NCBI RefSeq assembly: GCF_012927345.1
Contig: NZ_JABBGJ010000018.1
Coordinates: 101,822-165,821 of the forward strand
From: Paraburkholderia polaris
GTDB lineage: Bacteria > Pseudomonadota > Gammaproteobacteria > Burkholderiales > Burkholderiaceae
DNA length: 64,000 nucleotides
Direction of reading: 5' to 3'
The translations under genes and the position numbers were made by a program. Positions within the stretch are counted from its first letter, which is position 1, and every line of letters starts with the position of its first letter. The notes beneath the pieces were generated by a model. The model ran no database searches, was not told where the DNA came from, and was given only the letters and a program-made list of their open reading frames with translations. This document shows, in pieces, positions 41,035-50,457 of the stretch.

Positions 41035-42377
41035 GATGTGACGGCGATCAGTTCGAGTTGAAGATCGTTGATGCCCGACGGCGCGTAGATCATTGCCGAT
41101 TGGGCCTGCAACATGCGGTCATACAATGCGCCGCGCGATTCGCAAGAGAAGTAGCACGCTCCCGGCCGCACCGGAATGGCGGGCGGGACTTGCGGCGTGT
41201 AAATGAGGCGCACGCCCGGCATGGCCGAGAGCACCAGCTTGTCGACGTCGTCCGGTGCGCCGACCTTGAAGCGGGCGGGTACGGCTTCGACGAGTTCCGC
41301 GGTCGGCATGTCCGCGGAGACGGCGATGTAGAACAGCGTCTTGTCGTCGATCTTGCCCGAGTCGAGGCGGCCCGCATGGAACGACGGACGCACTTCTTCG
41401 AGCGCGATCGCGAAGTAACGTGTCGAGATCACGGTTTCGAGCAGATCGCGCAGGATCGTGTCGAGGCGCGCAAAGCCGGGGCCCGGATCGTCATGCCGGT
41501 AAGCCGGCAGGTCGGATAATGCATAGCCCTTCGAAAACGTCATCAACTGTCCGGCCAGACGCAGTAATTCCTGAAACAGACGTTCCGGATGCAGCGCGGA
41601 ATGCTGATACAGATGCGCAAGTGAGGCAAACGCGGCGCTCGCGGTATGCAGCAGCCAGAACGACGCGATGTCGCCTGAACGGAACTCGATAATGTTCTTG
41701 GTCGGCTCACGGTGAAAACCATACAGCGCGTTGACCTTGGCCTGCAGCGCGTCGATCAGTTGGCGCAGCCGTTGATGCAGGATCGGCGACGCGTCGATGG
41801 CGAGGCACGGCGGCACGAAGGTATCGTCGATTTCAAAACCCGACGTGGCGGTGCGGCGCACGCGCACGAGCGGAACCGACAGCAGCTGGTCGCGCGGCTC
41901 GCTATGCGCAATGAGTTTGACGCTGGTCTTCAGGAAGGTGATGTCGGCTTCGGCGGCGTCGGTGAAATGATCGGCCACCGGCGTCTGTTCGCTGACATAA
42001 CGTGACACGAAACCCGCGTTGCTGTCTTGCGAATAGTTCGCGCCGGTCTCACGCAACGGATGCAGCGCCAGATAAAACGTGAATTCGTTGATGCCGTCGG
42101 GCAGGGTGTCGAGCGCGATCGGCGGTGGCAGGTCGTCGGCTTGCGGCGCGGAGTAGAGCGCCCCATCCGGAAACACCAGCGAGAGTTCGCTCACGCGCAG
42201 CACATTACTGCCGAGTGCGTCGCGGTCGAATCGCGCCGAACGCACGCCCCAGTTGTATGGCTGGATCGCCTGGATCGATTCGAACAGGCGCGCCTCATGA
42301 TAGGCGTCCTGACGCTGAAAATGCTGCGGCCTCAGAAACAGGCCTTCCCCCCAGAGCACTTTTGCGGAATAACTCAT
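41031..42377 (-). CDS. tssK: T6SS baseplate subunit TssK
   Basis: This 448-residue trimeric baseplate protein links the TssEFG wedge to the membrane complex. The family N-terminus is present: KVLWGEGLFLRPQHFQRQDAYHE, with SIQAIQPYNWGVRS after it. The C-terminus is coupled to tssL by an ATGA overlap. The start codon lies 108 bp from the tssJ stop. Length and pattern match TssK fully. Confidence 0.96.
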   Translation of the reverse strand: MSYSAKVLWGEGLFLRPQHFQRQDAYHEARLFESIQAIQPYNWGVRSARFDRDALGSNVLRVSELSLVFPDGALYSAPQADDLPPPIALDTLPDGINEFTFYLALHPLRETGANYSQDSNAGFVSRYVSEQTPVADHFTDAAEADITFLKTSVKLIAHSEPRDQLLSVPLVRVRRTATSGFEIDDTFVPPCLAIDASPILHQRLRQLIDALQAKVNALYGFHREPTKNIIEFRSGDIASFWLLHTASAAFASLAHLYQHSALHPERLFQELLRLAGQLMTFSKGYALSDLPAYRHDDPGPGFARLDTILRDLLETVISTRYFAIALEEVRPSFHAGRLDSGKIDDKTLFYIAVSADMPTAELVEAVPARFKVGAPDDVDKLVLSAMPGVRLIYTPQVPPAIPVRPGACYFSCESRGALYDRMLQAQSAMIYAPSGINDLQLELIAVTS

Positions 42378-42485
42378 CTCAAACCTGTTATATGCGTTCA
42401 GCGTGTGGCGCGCCCGGAGATAACCGATTCGAACGCCGCATTGTTAATTATCTAAAAACTGTTAAATCGTATTTGTCCGGCATCT

Positions 42486-43118
42486 TTAACCGCAACTTAC
42501 CGAAGAAAGCATATTCAGCGGCTGGGCGGGCAATCCCTGTTCAGGTGGGATCACAGTGCCGTTGGTTACCGTCATTGCGCAGTTATGCAGGCCGATCATT
42601 ATGCCGGATTTCTCCGACTTCGCCGGGTCGAAGGCGAATTTCCAACGTTGCATGGCCGGATCGCGGAATAGAGCGACGATACCGAATGCCTGAGCTTCAC
42701 GCGAGACTTTTTCGGTGACGACATAACGTTGACCGGGGATCAGTGTTACTTCGCGCACGCCCAGCAGATCGCCGCCCAGTATGGTCTTTTCCTTGTCAGG
42801 ATCGGTAAAGGCATCGAATGGCGCCTGCTGGAATGAGGTGGGGTCTTTCAGCACGTAAAGCCGCACCACCAGCGCCAATGGGCGTTTGTCATTGGCGGCA
42901 TTCAGATTCGGCGCGGCGTATAAAGTGAGGCCGACATTGCGTGGCGGCTTTTGCGCGTCCGGCACGTCGGGCTTGCCAATGCCGCTCGCCTGAAAAGCCG
43001 CGTTGGCAGCGGCTCCCAGCACCGTCACGCCGGCCGCGCAGCCACCCAGAAGCGCGCACGCCGCGGCGTTTGCAATCAATAGCGATGCATGGCGAACAAG
43101 GCGCGAATTCATATACAT
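42486..43118 (-). CDS. tssJ: T6SS outer-membrane lipoprotein TssJ
   Basis: This 210-residue lipoprotein of the SciN/VasD family sits on the inner face of the outer membrane and binds TssM. The signal ends in a lipobox (ALLGGCA). The mature beta-sandwich domain has LVVRLYVLKDPTSFQQAPFDAF, DLLGVREVTLIPGQ and a two-residue Cys (HNCAM and SVSCG) pair near the end. It has a slightly longer N-terminal stretch (AAGVTVLGAAANAAF) than E. coli SciN. It is the first gene of the left-facing tssJKL unit. Confidence 0.93.
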   Translation of the reverse strand: MYMNSRLVRHASLLIANAAACALLGGCAAGVTVLGAAANAAFQASGIGKPDVPDAQKPPRNVGLTLYAAPNLNAANDKRPLALVVRLYVLKDPTSFQQAPFDAFTDPDKEKTILGGDLLGVREVTLIPGQRYVVTEKVSREAQAFGIVALFRDPAMQRWKFAFDPAKSEKSGIMIGLHNCAMTVTNGTVIPPEQGLPAQPLNMLSSVSCG

Positions 43119-43474
43119 CGACCGGCTCGGTGCCGTCCCCCATCAAAACATCAATAACGAAATCAATCCCGCAAATTTGCAGCAACGCTATGCCGGGTAA
43201 TGCCGCTTTATGCAAAGTGCATTGCTCTCCGGCACTCACGTGTTTCCGCCTGGCATACGGAAATTTTTTCCGCTCTGCGCATTGCGACTATTGCGCCAGG
43301 AAACAATTTCTGCATGTTTCGTTTAAATCATCCATATGCATTTTTTTTGTGCAATGCTTCTTCACACGAAAGTTGAATTATCGAAAATTGGCCTGTACTA
43401 TACCCGCGCAGTTGAAGCAAAGCAAAACTCCGGTTTCTCCTTGAATTAAAAAAATCGCACGTCGGTGAAAAACG
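43119..43474. promoter_or_regulatory. 356-bp AT-rich divergent control region of the T6SS locus
   Basis: This is the single divergent region from which tssJKL and the main tss operon are read. Besides the sigma-70 promoter at 43373-43401, it has a palindrome CGGAAA-TTT-TTTCCG (43258-43272), suitable for a regulator, and AT-rich tracts on the tssJ side. No good sigma-54 -24/-12 element was seen. The regulators are not identifiable from the sequence. Confidence 0.6.
43373..43401 (+). promoter_or_regulatory. Predicted sigma-70 promoter of the main T6SS operon
   Basis: A TTGAAT -35 box (43373-43378), a 17-bp spacer and a TACTAT -10 box (43396-43401) precede tagM by about 70 bp. Spacing and sequences are close to the consensus, making this a strong candidate. 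Confidence 0.65.
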
Positions 43475-44161
43475 ATGAATGAGCGTCTGTTAGTAAAACT
43501 ATCTGGGGTAGTGTTGGCATGCGGCATGATTGCCGGTTGCGCGACACAGGGCAACAACACAGCGACCACACCGGAGGCTTTTAATAAGCAACTCGCGGAC
43601 GCGGATACCGTCGCCAAGGGTGGCGATCAGGATCGCGCCATCGCGCTTTATCAGCAATTATCCAAATCCGATCCGACGCGTGAAGAACCGTGGTCGCGCA
43701 TTGCGCAGATCCAGTTCACGCAGGGTCATTACGGTCAGGCCATCGTCGCTGCGCAAGAAGCGCTGCAGCGCGACCAGACGGATCGTCAGGCCAAGAGCGT
43801 GCTGGCTGTAGCCGGCTTGCGGGTGGCCACGCAATCGCTCGGCGAATTGCGGCAGGATGCGTCGCTCGCGGGTGATGCGAAGTCGGACGCGCAAGCGCTC
43901 GCCAAGCAATTGCGCGACACGCTCGGCGAAGCCACGCTGTTCCCACCCGACCCGAACGATAAGCCCGTCGTGAAGAAGAAACGCATCGTTCGTCACGTCG
44001 CCAAGGGCAAGGCCACGGATACGCCGGAAGCGACCACCAGTGCCGCGGCACCGGCCGCTGCGGCGGCAGCGGGTGCTGCACCCGCCGCACCGGCGCCTGC
44101 CGCGCCCGCCAAAGCCGCACAAAGCGGCGGCGCGTCCGATCCGTTCAGCGCGCTGCGCTGA
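43475..44161 (+). CDS. tagM: T6SS-associated TPR lipoprotein TagM-like
   Basis: This is a 228-residue lipoprotein with signal and lipobox (LACGMIAGCA). A TPR-like segment follows at about residues 40-105 (AIALYQQLSKSDPTREEPWS, AIVAAQEALQRDQTDRQAK), then a Lys/Arg patch (KKKRIVRHVAKGK) and an Ala/Pro-rich C-terminus. It occupies the position of the TPR/lipoprotein gene upstream of tssB in Burkholderia T6SS loci, so the TagM name is by position and domain. It is the first gene of the main operon. The role is unproven. Confidence 0.75.
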   Translation: MNERLLVKLSGVVLACGMIAGCATQGNNTATTPEAFNKQLADADTVAKGGDQDRAIALYQQLSKSDPTREEPWSRIAQIQFTQGHYGQAIVAAQEALQRDQTDRQAKSVLAVAGLRVATQSLGELRQDASLAGDAKSDAQALAKQLRDTLGEATLFPPDPNDKPVVKKKRIVRHVAKGKATDTPEATTSAAAPAAAAAAGAAPAAPAPAAPAKAAQSGGASDPFSALR

Positions 44162-44198
44162 TCCACACGCCTGATCTATCTGCATCCGGGAGCCGACG

Positions 44199-44747
44199 AT
44201 GGCGAAGAAAGAAAGTATTCAAAAACGCTTGCAAAAAGTGCGGCCACCTCGCGTTCAACTGACGTATGAGGTCGAGCGCGGCGATGCGATCGAGGTGAAA
44301 GAACTGCCGTTCGTCGTCGGCGTGGTTGCCGATCTGGCAGGGCAGTCCGAAGTCGAGCAGCCGAAGCTGCGCGATCGCAAGTTCGTCAACATCGACCGCG
44401 ACAATTTCGACGACGTGATGAAAGCAATCGAGCCGCGCGCCGCGTTCCAGGTGGAAAACCGCCTGAGCGAAGCCGGCGGCAAATTCGCCGTCGACTTGCG
44501 TTTCAAGTCGATGGCCGATTTCAATCCGGATGAGGTGGTCGCGCAGATCGAGCCGCTGCGCCGTCTGCTCGAAGCCCGTTCGAAGCTGGCCGACCTGCGC
44601 AACAAGCTGGCCGGCAACGACAAACTCGAAGACCTGCTGAGCGAAGTGCTCAACAACACGCAGCAGTTGCAGACGCTGGCGAAAGACCAGGGCAACGCAG
44701 CAGACCAGCACGCCGGCGCGCCGGATCATGACAAGCAGGGCGAATAA
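44199..44747 (+). CDS. tssB: T6SS sheath subunit TssB (VipA)
   Basis: This 182-residue small sheath subunit polymerises with TssC into the contractile sheath. The family signatures are ESIQKRLQKVRPPRVQLTYE, the VGVVADLAGQ turn, DRKFVNIDRDNFDDVMKAIEPR and the C-terminal LRNKLAGNDKLEDLLSEVL helix. It is preceded by GGGAGCC and lies 37 bp after tagM. It is part of one uninterrupted operon. Confidence 0.97.
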   Translation: MAKKESIQKRLQKVRPPRVQLTYEVERGDAIEVKELPFVVGVVADLAGQSEVEQPKLRDRKFVNIDRDNFDDVMKAIEPRAAFQVENRLSEAGGKFAVDLRFKSMADFNPDEVVAQIEPLRRLLEARSKLADLRNKLAGNDKLEDLLSEVLNNTQQLQTLAKDQGNAADQHAGAPDHDKQGE

Positions 44748-44765
44748 GTACGCACGGGGTGTGAG

Positions 44766-46256
44766 ATGAACCAGCAAACGGCAGCAGCCCAACTCGCCAC
44801 CGCGCAGAGCGGCACGGAATCCACGCTGCTCGACGAAATCGTCGAGAAAAGCCGGGTGGCCAAGTCCGAGTCCGAACACGCGCGCGCGAAAGACCTGATC
44901 GGCGAACTCGTACACCAGGTGCTCGACGGCACGGTGGTGGTATCCGACAACCTGTCGGCCACCATCGACGCGCGCGTCGCGGAACTCGACCGCCTGATCT
45001 CCGCGCAACTGAGCGCGGTGATGCATGCGCCGCAATTCCAGCGCATGGAAAGCACGTGGCGCGGTCTGGACTACCTGTGCAAGGAAAGCAATACCGGCTC
45101 GACAGTCAAGATCAAGGCGCTGCATGCGCCGAAGCGTGACCTCGTGCGCGACTTCAAGAACGCGATCGAATTCGATCAAAGCGCACTCTTCAAGAAGGTT
45201 TATGAAGAAGAGTTCGGCACGTTCGGTGGCGCACCGTTCGGTACGATCATTGGCGACTTCGAAGTCACGCGTCAGCCTGAAGACGTGTACTTCATCGAAC
45301 AGATGGCGCACGTCGCGGCCGCGGCACATGCACCGTTCATCGCATCGGCGTCGCCTGAACTGATGGGTCTCGAAACGTTTGCCGACCTCGGCAAGCCGCG
45401 CGATCTCGGCAAGGTGTTCGATACCGTCGAATACGCGAAGTGGAAGTCGTTCCGCGACTCCGAAGACTCACGTTATGTCGGCCTGACCTTGCCGCGCTTT
45501 CTCGGCCGCCTGCCTTTCAATCCGAAAGACGGCGCCACCGCGGAAGGCTTCAACTTTGTTGAAGACGTGGACGGCACCGATCACAGCAAATACCTGTGGT
45601 GTAACGCAGCGTGGGCATTTGCGGCACGCCTGACGGCCGCATTCGACGACTTCGGCTGGTGTGCGGCGATTCGCGGCGTGGAAGGCGGCGGTCTGGTGGA
45701 AGACCTCCCCACCCACACGTTCAAGACCGACGACGGCGAAGTCGCGCTGAAATGCCCGACGGAAATCGCGATTACCGATCGCCGCGAAAAGGAACTGAGC
45801 GACCTCGGTTTCATTCCGCTAGTGCACTGCAAGAACTCGGACTACGCCGCGTTCTTCGCCGCGCAATCGGTGCAGAAGCCCAAGAAATACAGCACCGATA
45901 GCGCGAATGCGAACGCCGTGCTGTCCGCGCAATTGCAGTACATCTTCTCGGTATCGCGCGTGGCGCACTACCTGAAGGCGATGATGCGCGACAAGATTGG
46001 CAGCTTCGCCTCCGCGCAAAACGTCGAAGTATTCCTGAACCGTTGGATCTCGCAGTACGTGCTGCTGGACGACAACGCGACCCAGGAGCAGAAAGCGCAG
46101 TTCCCACTGCGCGAGGCATCGATACAGGTCTCGGAGATTCCGGGCAAGCCTGGTGCGTATCGTTCGGTCGCTTTCCTGCGTCCGCACTTTCAACTGGACG
46201 AGTTGTCGATCTCTTTGCGGCTTGTCGCTGACCTGCCGAAACCGGCAAATTCATAA
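44766..46256 (+). CDS. tssC: T6SS sheath subunit TssC (VipB)
   Basis: This 496-residue large sheath subunit forms the outer layer recognised by ClpV when contracted. It contains LQYIFSVSRVAHYLKAMMRD, RFLGRLPFNPKDGATAEGFN and NAAWAFAARLTAAF, all diagnostic of TssC. The ATG at 44766 lies 18 bp after tssB. The protein is full length, with a YVLLDDNATQEQKAQFPLRE segment near the end. Confidence 0.97.
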   Translation: MNQQTAAAQLATAQSGTESTLLDEIVEKSRVAKSESEHARAKDLIGELVHQVLDGTVVVSDNLSATIDARVAELDRLISAQLSAVMHAPQFQRMESTWRGLDYLCKESNTGSTVKIKALHAPKRDLVRDFKNAIEFDQSALFKKVYEEEFGTFGGAPFGTIIGDFEVTRQPEDVYFIEQMAHVAAAAHAPFIASASPELMGLETFADLGKPRDLGKVFDTVEYAKWKSFRDSEDSRYVGLTLPRFLGRLPFNPKDGATAEGFNFVEDVDGTDHSKYLWCNAAWAFAARLTAAFDDFGWCAAIRGVEGGGLVEDLPTHTFKTDDGEVALKCPTEIAITDRREKELSDLGFIPLVHCKNSDYAAFFAAQSVQKPKKYSTDSANANAVLSAQLQYIFSVSRVAHYLKAMMRDKIGSFASAQNVEVFLNRWISQYVLLDDNATQEQKAQFPLREASIQVSEIPGKPGAYRSVAFLRPHFQLDELSISLRLVADLPKPANS

Positions 46257-46270
46257 ACGCAGTCAGAAAA

Positions 46271-46289
46271 CCCGTGCCGGCCGCACGGG
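46271..46289 (+). terminator. Hairpin between tssC and hcp, possible attenuator or mRNA stabiliser
   Basis: CCCGTGC (46271-46277) and GCACGGG (46283-46289) pair around a 5-nt loop in the 72-bp tssC-hcp gap. There is no U-tract, so complete termination is unlikely. It could instead stabilise the 5' end of a separate hcp transcript. Confidence 0.45.
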
Positions 46290-46328
46290 GCGGCTGTCAA
46301 AACCACCTCTTTGGGGAGTCGATGAGTT

Positions 46329-46832
46329 ATGAAGGACATCTATTTAAAATTCGGCAATCCGGCGATCAAAGGCGAGTCTGCCGATAAAGATCATGCTGGC
46401 TGGATCGAAATCGATTCGTGGAGCCACTCGATTACGCAACCGCGTTCGGCAACGGCTTCGACGGCGGGCGGTCACACGTCCGAGCGTTGCGAGCACGCTG
46501 ACATGCAGTTCACGAAAGACATCGACGTGGTCAGCCCGCTGATCTATCAACACGCATCGGGCGGTACGACGTTCGACGAAGTGACGATCGACTTCATGCG
46601 TTCGGACGGCGAGGGCAACCGCATCAAGTACCTGGAAGTGAAGCTCAAGTACGTGATCATCTCGAGCGCCACGCCGAGCGTGGTGGGCGAAGGCCTGCCG
46701 ACCGAACAGTTCTCGCTGAAGTACGCTGCCGTGCAGTGGAAGTACACGCAGCAGAAGATCGGCGGCAACCAGGGCGGCAACGCGCAAGGCGCGTGGAGCC
46801 TGACGAAGAACGACAAGACGTACGCGGTCTGA
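46329..46832 (+). CDS. hcp: T6SS tube protein Hcp (TssD)
   Basis: This 167-residue tube-forming protein stacks as hexameric rings and can carry effectors in its lumen. The family opening is KDIYLKFGNPAIKGESADKD, with GWIEIDSWSHSITQPRSA and the late LKYVIISSATPSVVGEG and TEQFSLKYAAVQWKYTQQ. TTGGGGAG is 12 nt upstream. The hairpin in the preceding gap suggests independent RNA processing, in line with the high Hcp level needed. The protein has no C-terminal effector extension. Confidence 0.97.
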   Translation: MKDIYLKFGNPAIKGESADKDHAGWIEIDSWSHSITQPRSATASTAGGHTSERCEHADMQFTKDIDVVSPLIYQHASGGTTFDEVTIDFMRSDGEGNRIKYLEVKLKYVIISSATPSVVGEGLPTEQFSLKYAAVQWKYTQQKIGGNQGGNAQGAWSLTKNDKTYAV

Positions 46833-46917
46833 TGCCGGGGCGCATGCGGCGCGCGAGGCGGCAATCCGCTCGCGTATGCCGTGTTCGCCCTGTATCGAAC
46901 CGGTTTTTCTGACGCTG

Positions 46918-47397
46918 ATGAAACGCTTCGAACCCAGCTTTCTCGACAAGCTGTTCGACGACGAACCGCATCTGCCGGCTTCCCCGGCGATGCGGCAATT
47001 GTCGTTGGACGAGTTGAAGGCCACCGTCGCGCGCGACGTCGAGGCGATCCTGAACACCCGGATCGCCCTGACCGAGCACGAGCTGGCGGCGCTGCCGGAA
47101 TGTCAGCGCTCGGTGCTCACGTACGGCCTGAACGATTTCGCGGGCTTGAGCCTCGCGAGTCACTACGACCGTACGTTTATCTGCAAATCGATTCAACAGG
47201 CCATCGCGCGGCATGAGCCGCGCTTACAGCAAGTGGCGGTCACGCTCGAATTGAACGAACAATCCACCAACGCGCTGAACTTTGCGATTCAGGCGTTGCT
47301 GGTCGTGCACCCGGCGGAAGAACCGGTGAGTTTCGATGCGATGTTGCAGCCTTCTACGCTGCAATACTCAGTGACGCGCGCACGCGCGAAGCTTTAG
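46918..47397 (+). CDS. tssE: T6SS baseplate subunit TssE
   Basis: This 159-residue gp25-like baseplate subunit starts sheath polymerisation. It opens RFEPSFLDKLFDDEPHL, has LSLDELKATVARDVEAILNTR, and the gp25-like run VLTYGLNDFAGLSL with IQQAIARHEPRLQQV. The ATG at 46918 gives the usual TssE start; an in-frame ATG at 46876 adds 14 uncharacteristic residues. Neither has a clear ribosome site, so the start is moderately certain. Confidence 0.9.
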   Translation: MKRFEPSFLDKLFDDEPHLPASPAMRQLSLDELKATVARDVEAILNTRIALTEHELAALPECQRSVLTYGLNDFAGLSLASHYDRTFICKSIQQAIARHEPRLQQVAVTLELNEQSTNALNFAIQALLVVHPAEEPVSFDAMLQPSTLQYSVTRARAKL

Positions 47398-47525
47398 TAC
47401 CTGAATTTAGTGGCTGGGTTTTAGTACCTGTGTTTTAGTATTTTGAGTACCGCTTTGCCGCCACCGTCAACGCGCAACGGTGGCGATAGATTGGGCGGAG
47501 AAGGTTCAGGTTCGGGGATAGATCG

Positions 47526-49364
47526 ATGGAAGAATTGCTGCCGTATTACGAGCGCGAATTATCATTTCTGCGGCGCTACTCGCGCGATTTCGCCGAACGC
47601 TATCCGAAGATCGCGGCGCGTCTCGCGATGTCCGGCGAGCACTGCGAAGATCCGCACGTCGAGCGGATGATCGAATCGTTCGCGCTGTTGGGCGCGCGGA
47701 TCAACAAGAAGCTCGACGACGACTACCCCGAATTCACCGAAGCGCTGCTGGAAGTGCTGTATCCGCACTACCTGCGTCCGTTTCCGTCGTGCTCGATCGC
47801 GCAGCTGGGCACCTCGGCCGCGCTCAGTCATCTGACCGAACCGGTCCTGGTCGAGCGGGGCACTGAACTCAAGTCGCGCCCGATTCGCGGCGTGCAATGC
47901 CGTTTCCGCACCTCCTACGATGTGACGCTGGCGCCGATCCGGATCTCGGAGGCGAAGTACACGTCGGTGGCAACGGCGCCGAGCGCGACCGTCCTGCCGG
48001 GCAACGCCACGGCGATCGTGTCGATCACGTTCGAATCGACGGCCGCGCAGCTTGATCTCTCCGCGCTGAAGGTCGGCACATTGCGCACGCACCTGCACGG
48101 CGAGCAATCGTTTATCGCGGCGCTGGCGGATTGTCTGTTCGTCAACGCGATGGCCACTTATGTCGAAGCAGACCGGCGCGGCGTGTGGAAGCAACTCCGT
48201 GAATCGCCCGTCGTACAAGCCGGTTTCGACGAAGATGACGCGCTGATCGACTATCCGGCCAAATCGCATCCAGCGTACCGGTTGCTGACCGAATACTTCG
48301 CGTTTCCCGAAAAATTCAATTTCGCCGATTTCGATCTGGCGGCGATGACGCGCGCGAGCGGTCGCTGCCAGCGCCTGACGCTGCACATCGTACTCAAGGA
48401 AGTGCGCAGCGATTCGCACATCGCGCGCCTGTTGGATGCGTTGTCCGCGCATCATTTCCGGTTGTTCTGCACACCGGTCGTGAATCTGTTCGAACAGCAC
48501 GGCGAGCCGATCCGCATCAGCCATCAGGCAATTTCGTACCCGGTGATCGCTGAAGCGCGCCGCGCGTTCGCGTACGAGGTCTATTCGATCGACTCGGTGA
48601 AACTCGTCCGGCAGCAAGCGCATGAAGAATCGGTGATCGAATTCCGCCCGTTCTATTCGCTGCATCACGGCGAAGCGGCGCGTGCGGGGCACTACTGGTT
48701 TGCGCGCCGTAACGACTGGGTCGCGCAGAAAAGTCCGGGTTACGAAACCGAAATCTCGATCGTCGATATCGACTTCGAACCGGCTGCGCCGCAAACCGAT
48801 ACGCTCAGTCTCGATTTGACGTGTACCAATCGCGACCTGCCGGCCGGCCTCGCGGTGGGTCTCGAAGGCGGCGATCTGTTTCTGGAAGGCGGCTCGCTGA
48901 CCGGCAGCATCGCGATGCTGCGCAGGCCGACGCCTAGCGTGCGTTTCGAGCGCGGGCGCGCCTCGCACTGGCGGCTGATTTCGCATCTGGCGTTGAATCA
49001 TGTGTCGCTTGCCAATAGCGGTCTGTCGGCGCTCAAGGAAATGCTGGTGCTTTACGATTTGCGGCGCACGGCGGTGTCGGCGCGGCATATCGACGGGTTG
49101 GTCGGCATCGAGCAGCGCGCAGCGGTGCAATGGCTGCCGGGCAAGCCGTTTGCGACTTTCGTGCGCGGTATCGAGATTCGTTTGACGATCGACGAAGAGC
49201 ATTTCGTCGGCACGAGTCTCGCGTCGTTCGTGCGGGTGATCGACACGTTTTTCGGGCTGTACGTGCATCTGAACAGCTTTGTGCAACTGGTCGTCGTGTC
49301 GAAGCGCACCGGCGAGGAGATTCTGCGATGCAAACCGCGCAGCGGCGAATCGATCCTGGCGTAG
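47526..49364 (+). CDS. tssF: T6SS baseplate subunit TssF
   Basis: This is a 612-residue baseplate wedge subunit. The family N-terminus is EELLPYYERELSFLRRYSRD, with VERMIESFALLGARINKKLDD and FTEALLEVLYPHYLRPFPS after it. It ends KRTGEEILRCKPRSGE as TssF proteins do. Its last 37 bp overlap the tssG start, giving translational coupling of two proteins that form a TssF2-TssG complex. The gap after tssE is 128 bp with short TTTAGTACCTG repeats. Confidence 0.96.
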   Translation: MEELLPYYERELSFLRRYSRDFAERYPKIAARLAMSGEHCEDPHVERMIESFALLGARINKKLDDDYPEFTEALLEVLYPHYLRPFPSCSIAQLGTSAALSHLTEPVLVERGTELKSRPIRGVQCRFRTSYDVTLAPIRISEAKYTSVATAPSATVLPGNATAIVSITFESTAAQLDLSALKVGTLRTHLHGEQSFIAALADCLFVNAMATYVEADRRGVWKQLRESPVVQAGFDEDDALIDYPAKSHPAYRLLTEYFAFPEKFNFADFDLAAMTRASGRCQRLTLHIVLKEVRSDSHIARLLDALSAHHFRLFCTPVVNLFEQHGEPIRISHQAISYPVIAEARRAFAYEVYSIDSVKLVRQQAHEESVIEFRPFYSLHHGEAARAGHYWFARRNDWVAQKSPGYETEISIVDIDFEPAAPQTDTLSLDLTCTNRDLPAGLAVGLEGGDLFLEGGSLTGSIAMLRRPTPSVRFERGRASHWRLISHLALNHVSLANSGLSALKEMLVLYDLRRTAVSARHIDGLVGIEQRAAVQWLPGKPFATFVRGIEIRLTIDEEHFVGTSLASFVRVIDTFFGLYVHLNSFVQLVVVSKRTGEEILRCKPRSGESILA

Positions 49365-50422
49365 TCGAGCAACTTCTCGACGAACCACACCGCTTCGAAT
49401 TCTTTCAGGCGGTGCGGATTCTCGAGAAGTGGTTCGCGCAGCAAGCGCCGTCGAGTAACGGACATCCCGGCGAAATCGTCGCGCAGCGGATTGCCTTTCG
49501 CAATTCGCTGTCGATGTCATTTCCGCCTAGTGAGATTCACAGCGCGCAGTCTTACGACGATGAAGGCGCGGCGCTGAAAGAGAAGTCGCAACGTACCGCC
49601 GCGCTCGAAGCGGGTTCGCTCCACAAGGTCGATATCACGCCGGCGTTTTTCGGTTTGCTCGGCGGGCAGGGCGCCTTGCCGCTGCATTACACCGAGCAGA
49701 TCATCGCGCGCGAGCAGATCAGGCGTGACCGGGCCGCGCGTGAATTCTTCGACGTGTTTTCGAATCGCGCGACAGCGCTGTTCTACGCAGCGTGGAAAAA
49801 ATACCGGCTGCCGTTTCACTACGAACTGGATCGCGACGAACGCTATCTGCCGCTGTTGCTCGCGCTGGCAGGCGTCGCCGACGACGACACGCGCAACAGT
49901 CTGCAAAGCGGCGACGGCGCGCTATTCGACGAAGCGATCGCTGGTTATGCACTAGCCGCGCGGCACCGGCCGGTTTCCGCAGCCTATTTGCAACGCACAC
50001 TGTCTGAGTACTTCAAGGTACGGGTGCGCGTCGAGCAGTTCGTCGGCAAATGGTACGACGTGCCGCGCGATCAATTGACCGTGCTTGGCGGTGTCAACGC
50101 GACGCTCGGCGCAACGGCGCTCGCGGGTGAGCGAGTCTGGCAGCGCGACATGCGCGCGCGGCTCGTGATCGGCCCGCTCGACAAGGCTGACTACGAAGCG
50201 TTTTTACCTGGCGCCGAGCGCGCCGTAGCGCTCGAACGCATGCTGACGCTGCTCGCCGGTGTGACCCTCGAATACGAGGTCTCGCTGGTGCTGCGCCGCA
50301 AGGAAGTGGGGCCCAGCATGTTGAGCGGCGGTGCGCGTCTCGGCTGGGACGCATTTCTGTGCACCAAAGAAGCAGACAGCGACCGCGCGGATGCCCGCTA
50401 CGAATTGCACGTGATTCACTGA
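49328..50422 (+). CDS. tssG: T6SS baseplate subunit TssG
   Basis: This 364-residue wedge subunit pairs with TssF. It has the family opening LLDEPHRFEFFQAVRILEKW, the FFGLLGGQGALPLHYTEQI segment and KWYDVPRDQLTVLGG near the end. The ATG at 49328 lies inside the tssF 3' end and gives the standard length; longer in-frame upstream sequence overlaps tssF and is not protein-like. Confidence 0.95.
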   Translation: MQTAQRRIDPGVVEQLLDEPHRFEFFQAVRILEKWFAQQAPSSNGHPGEIVAQRIAFRNSLSMSFPPSEIHSAQSYDDEGAALKEKSQRTAALEAGSLHKVDITPAFFGLLGGQGALPLHYTEQIIAREQIRRDRAAREFFDVFSNRATALFYAAWKKYRLPFHYELDRDERYLPLLLALAGVADDDTRNSLQSGDGALFDEAIAGYALAARHRPVSAAYLQRTLSEYFKVRVRVEQFVGKWYDVPRDQLTVLGGVNATLGATALAGERVWQRDMRARLVIGPLDKADYEAFLPGAERAVALERMLTLLAGVTLEYEVSLVLRRKEVGPSMLSGGARLGWDAFLCTKEADSDRADARYELHVIH

Positions 50423-50457
50423 AGATAACGATAGAACCTGGACCCGGATCGCACGAC

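Noticed and set aside
43119..43474. Possible sigma-54 promoter in the T6SS control region
   Set aside because: A TGGCATAC at 43251 lacks a TTGC partner at the right distance; a sigma-70 promoter fits better.
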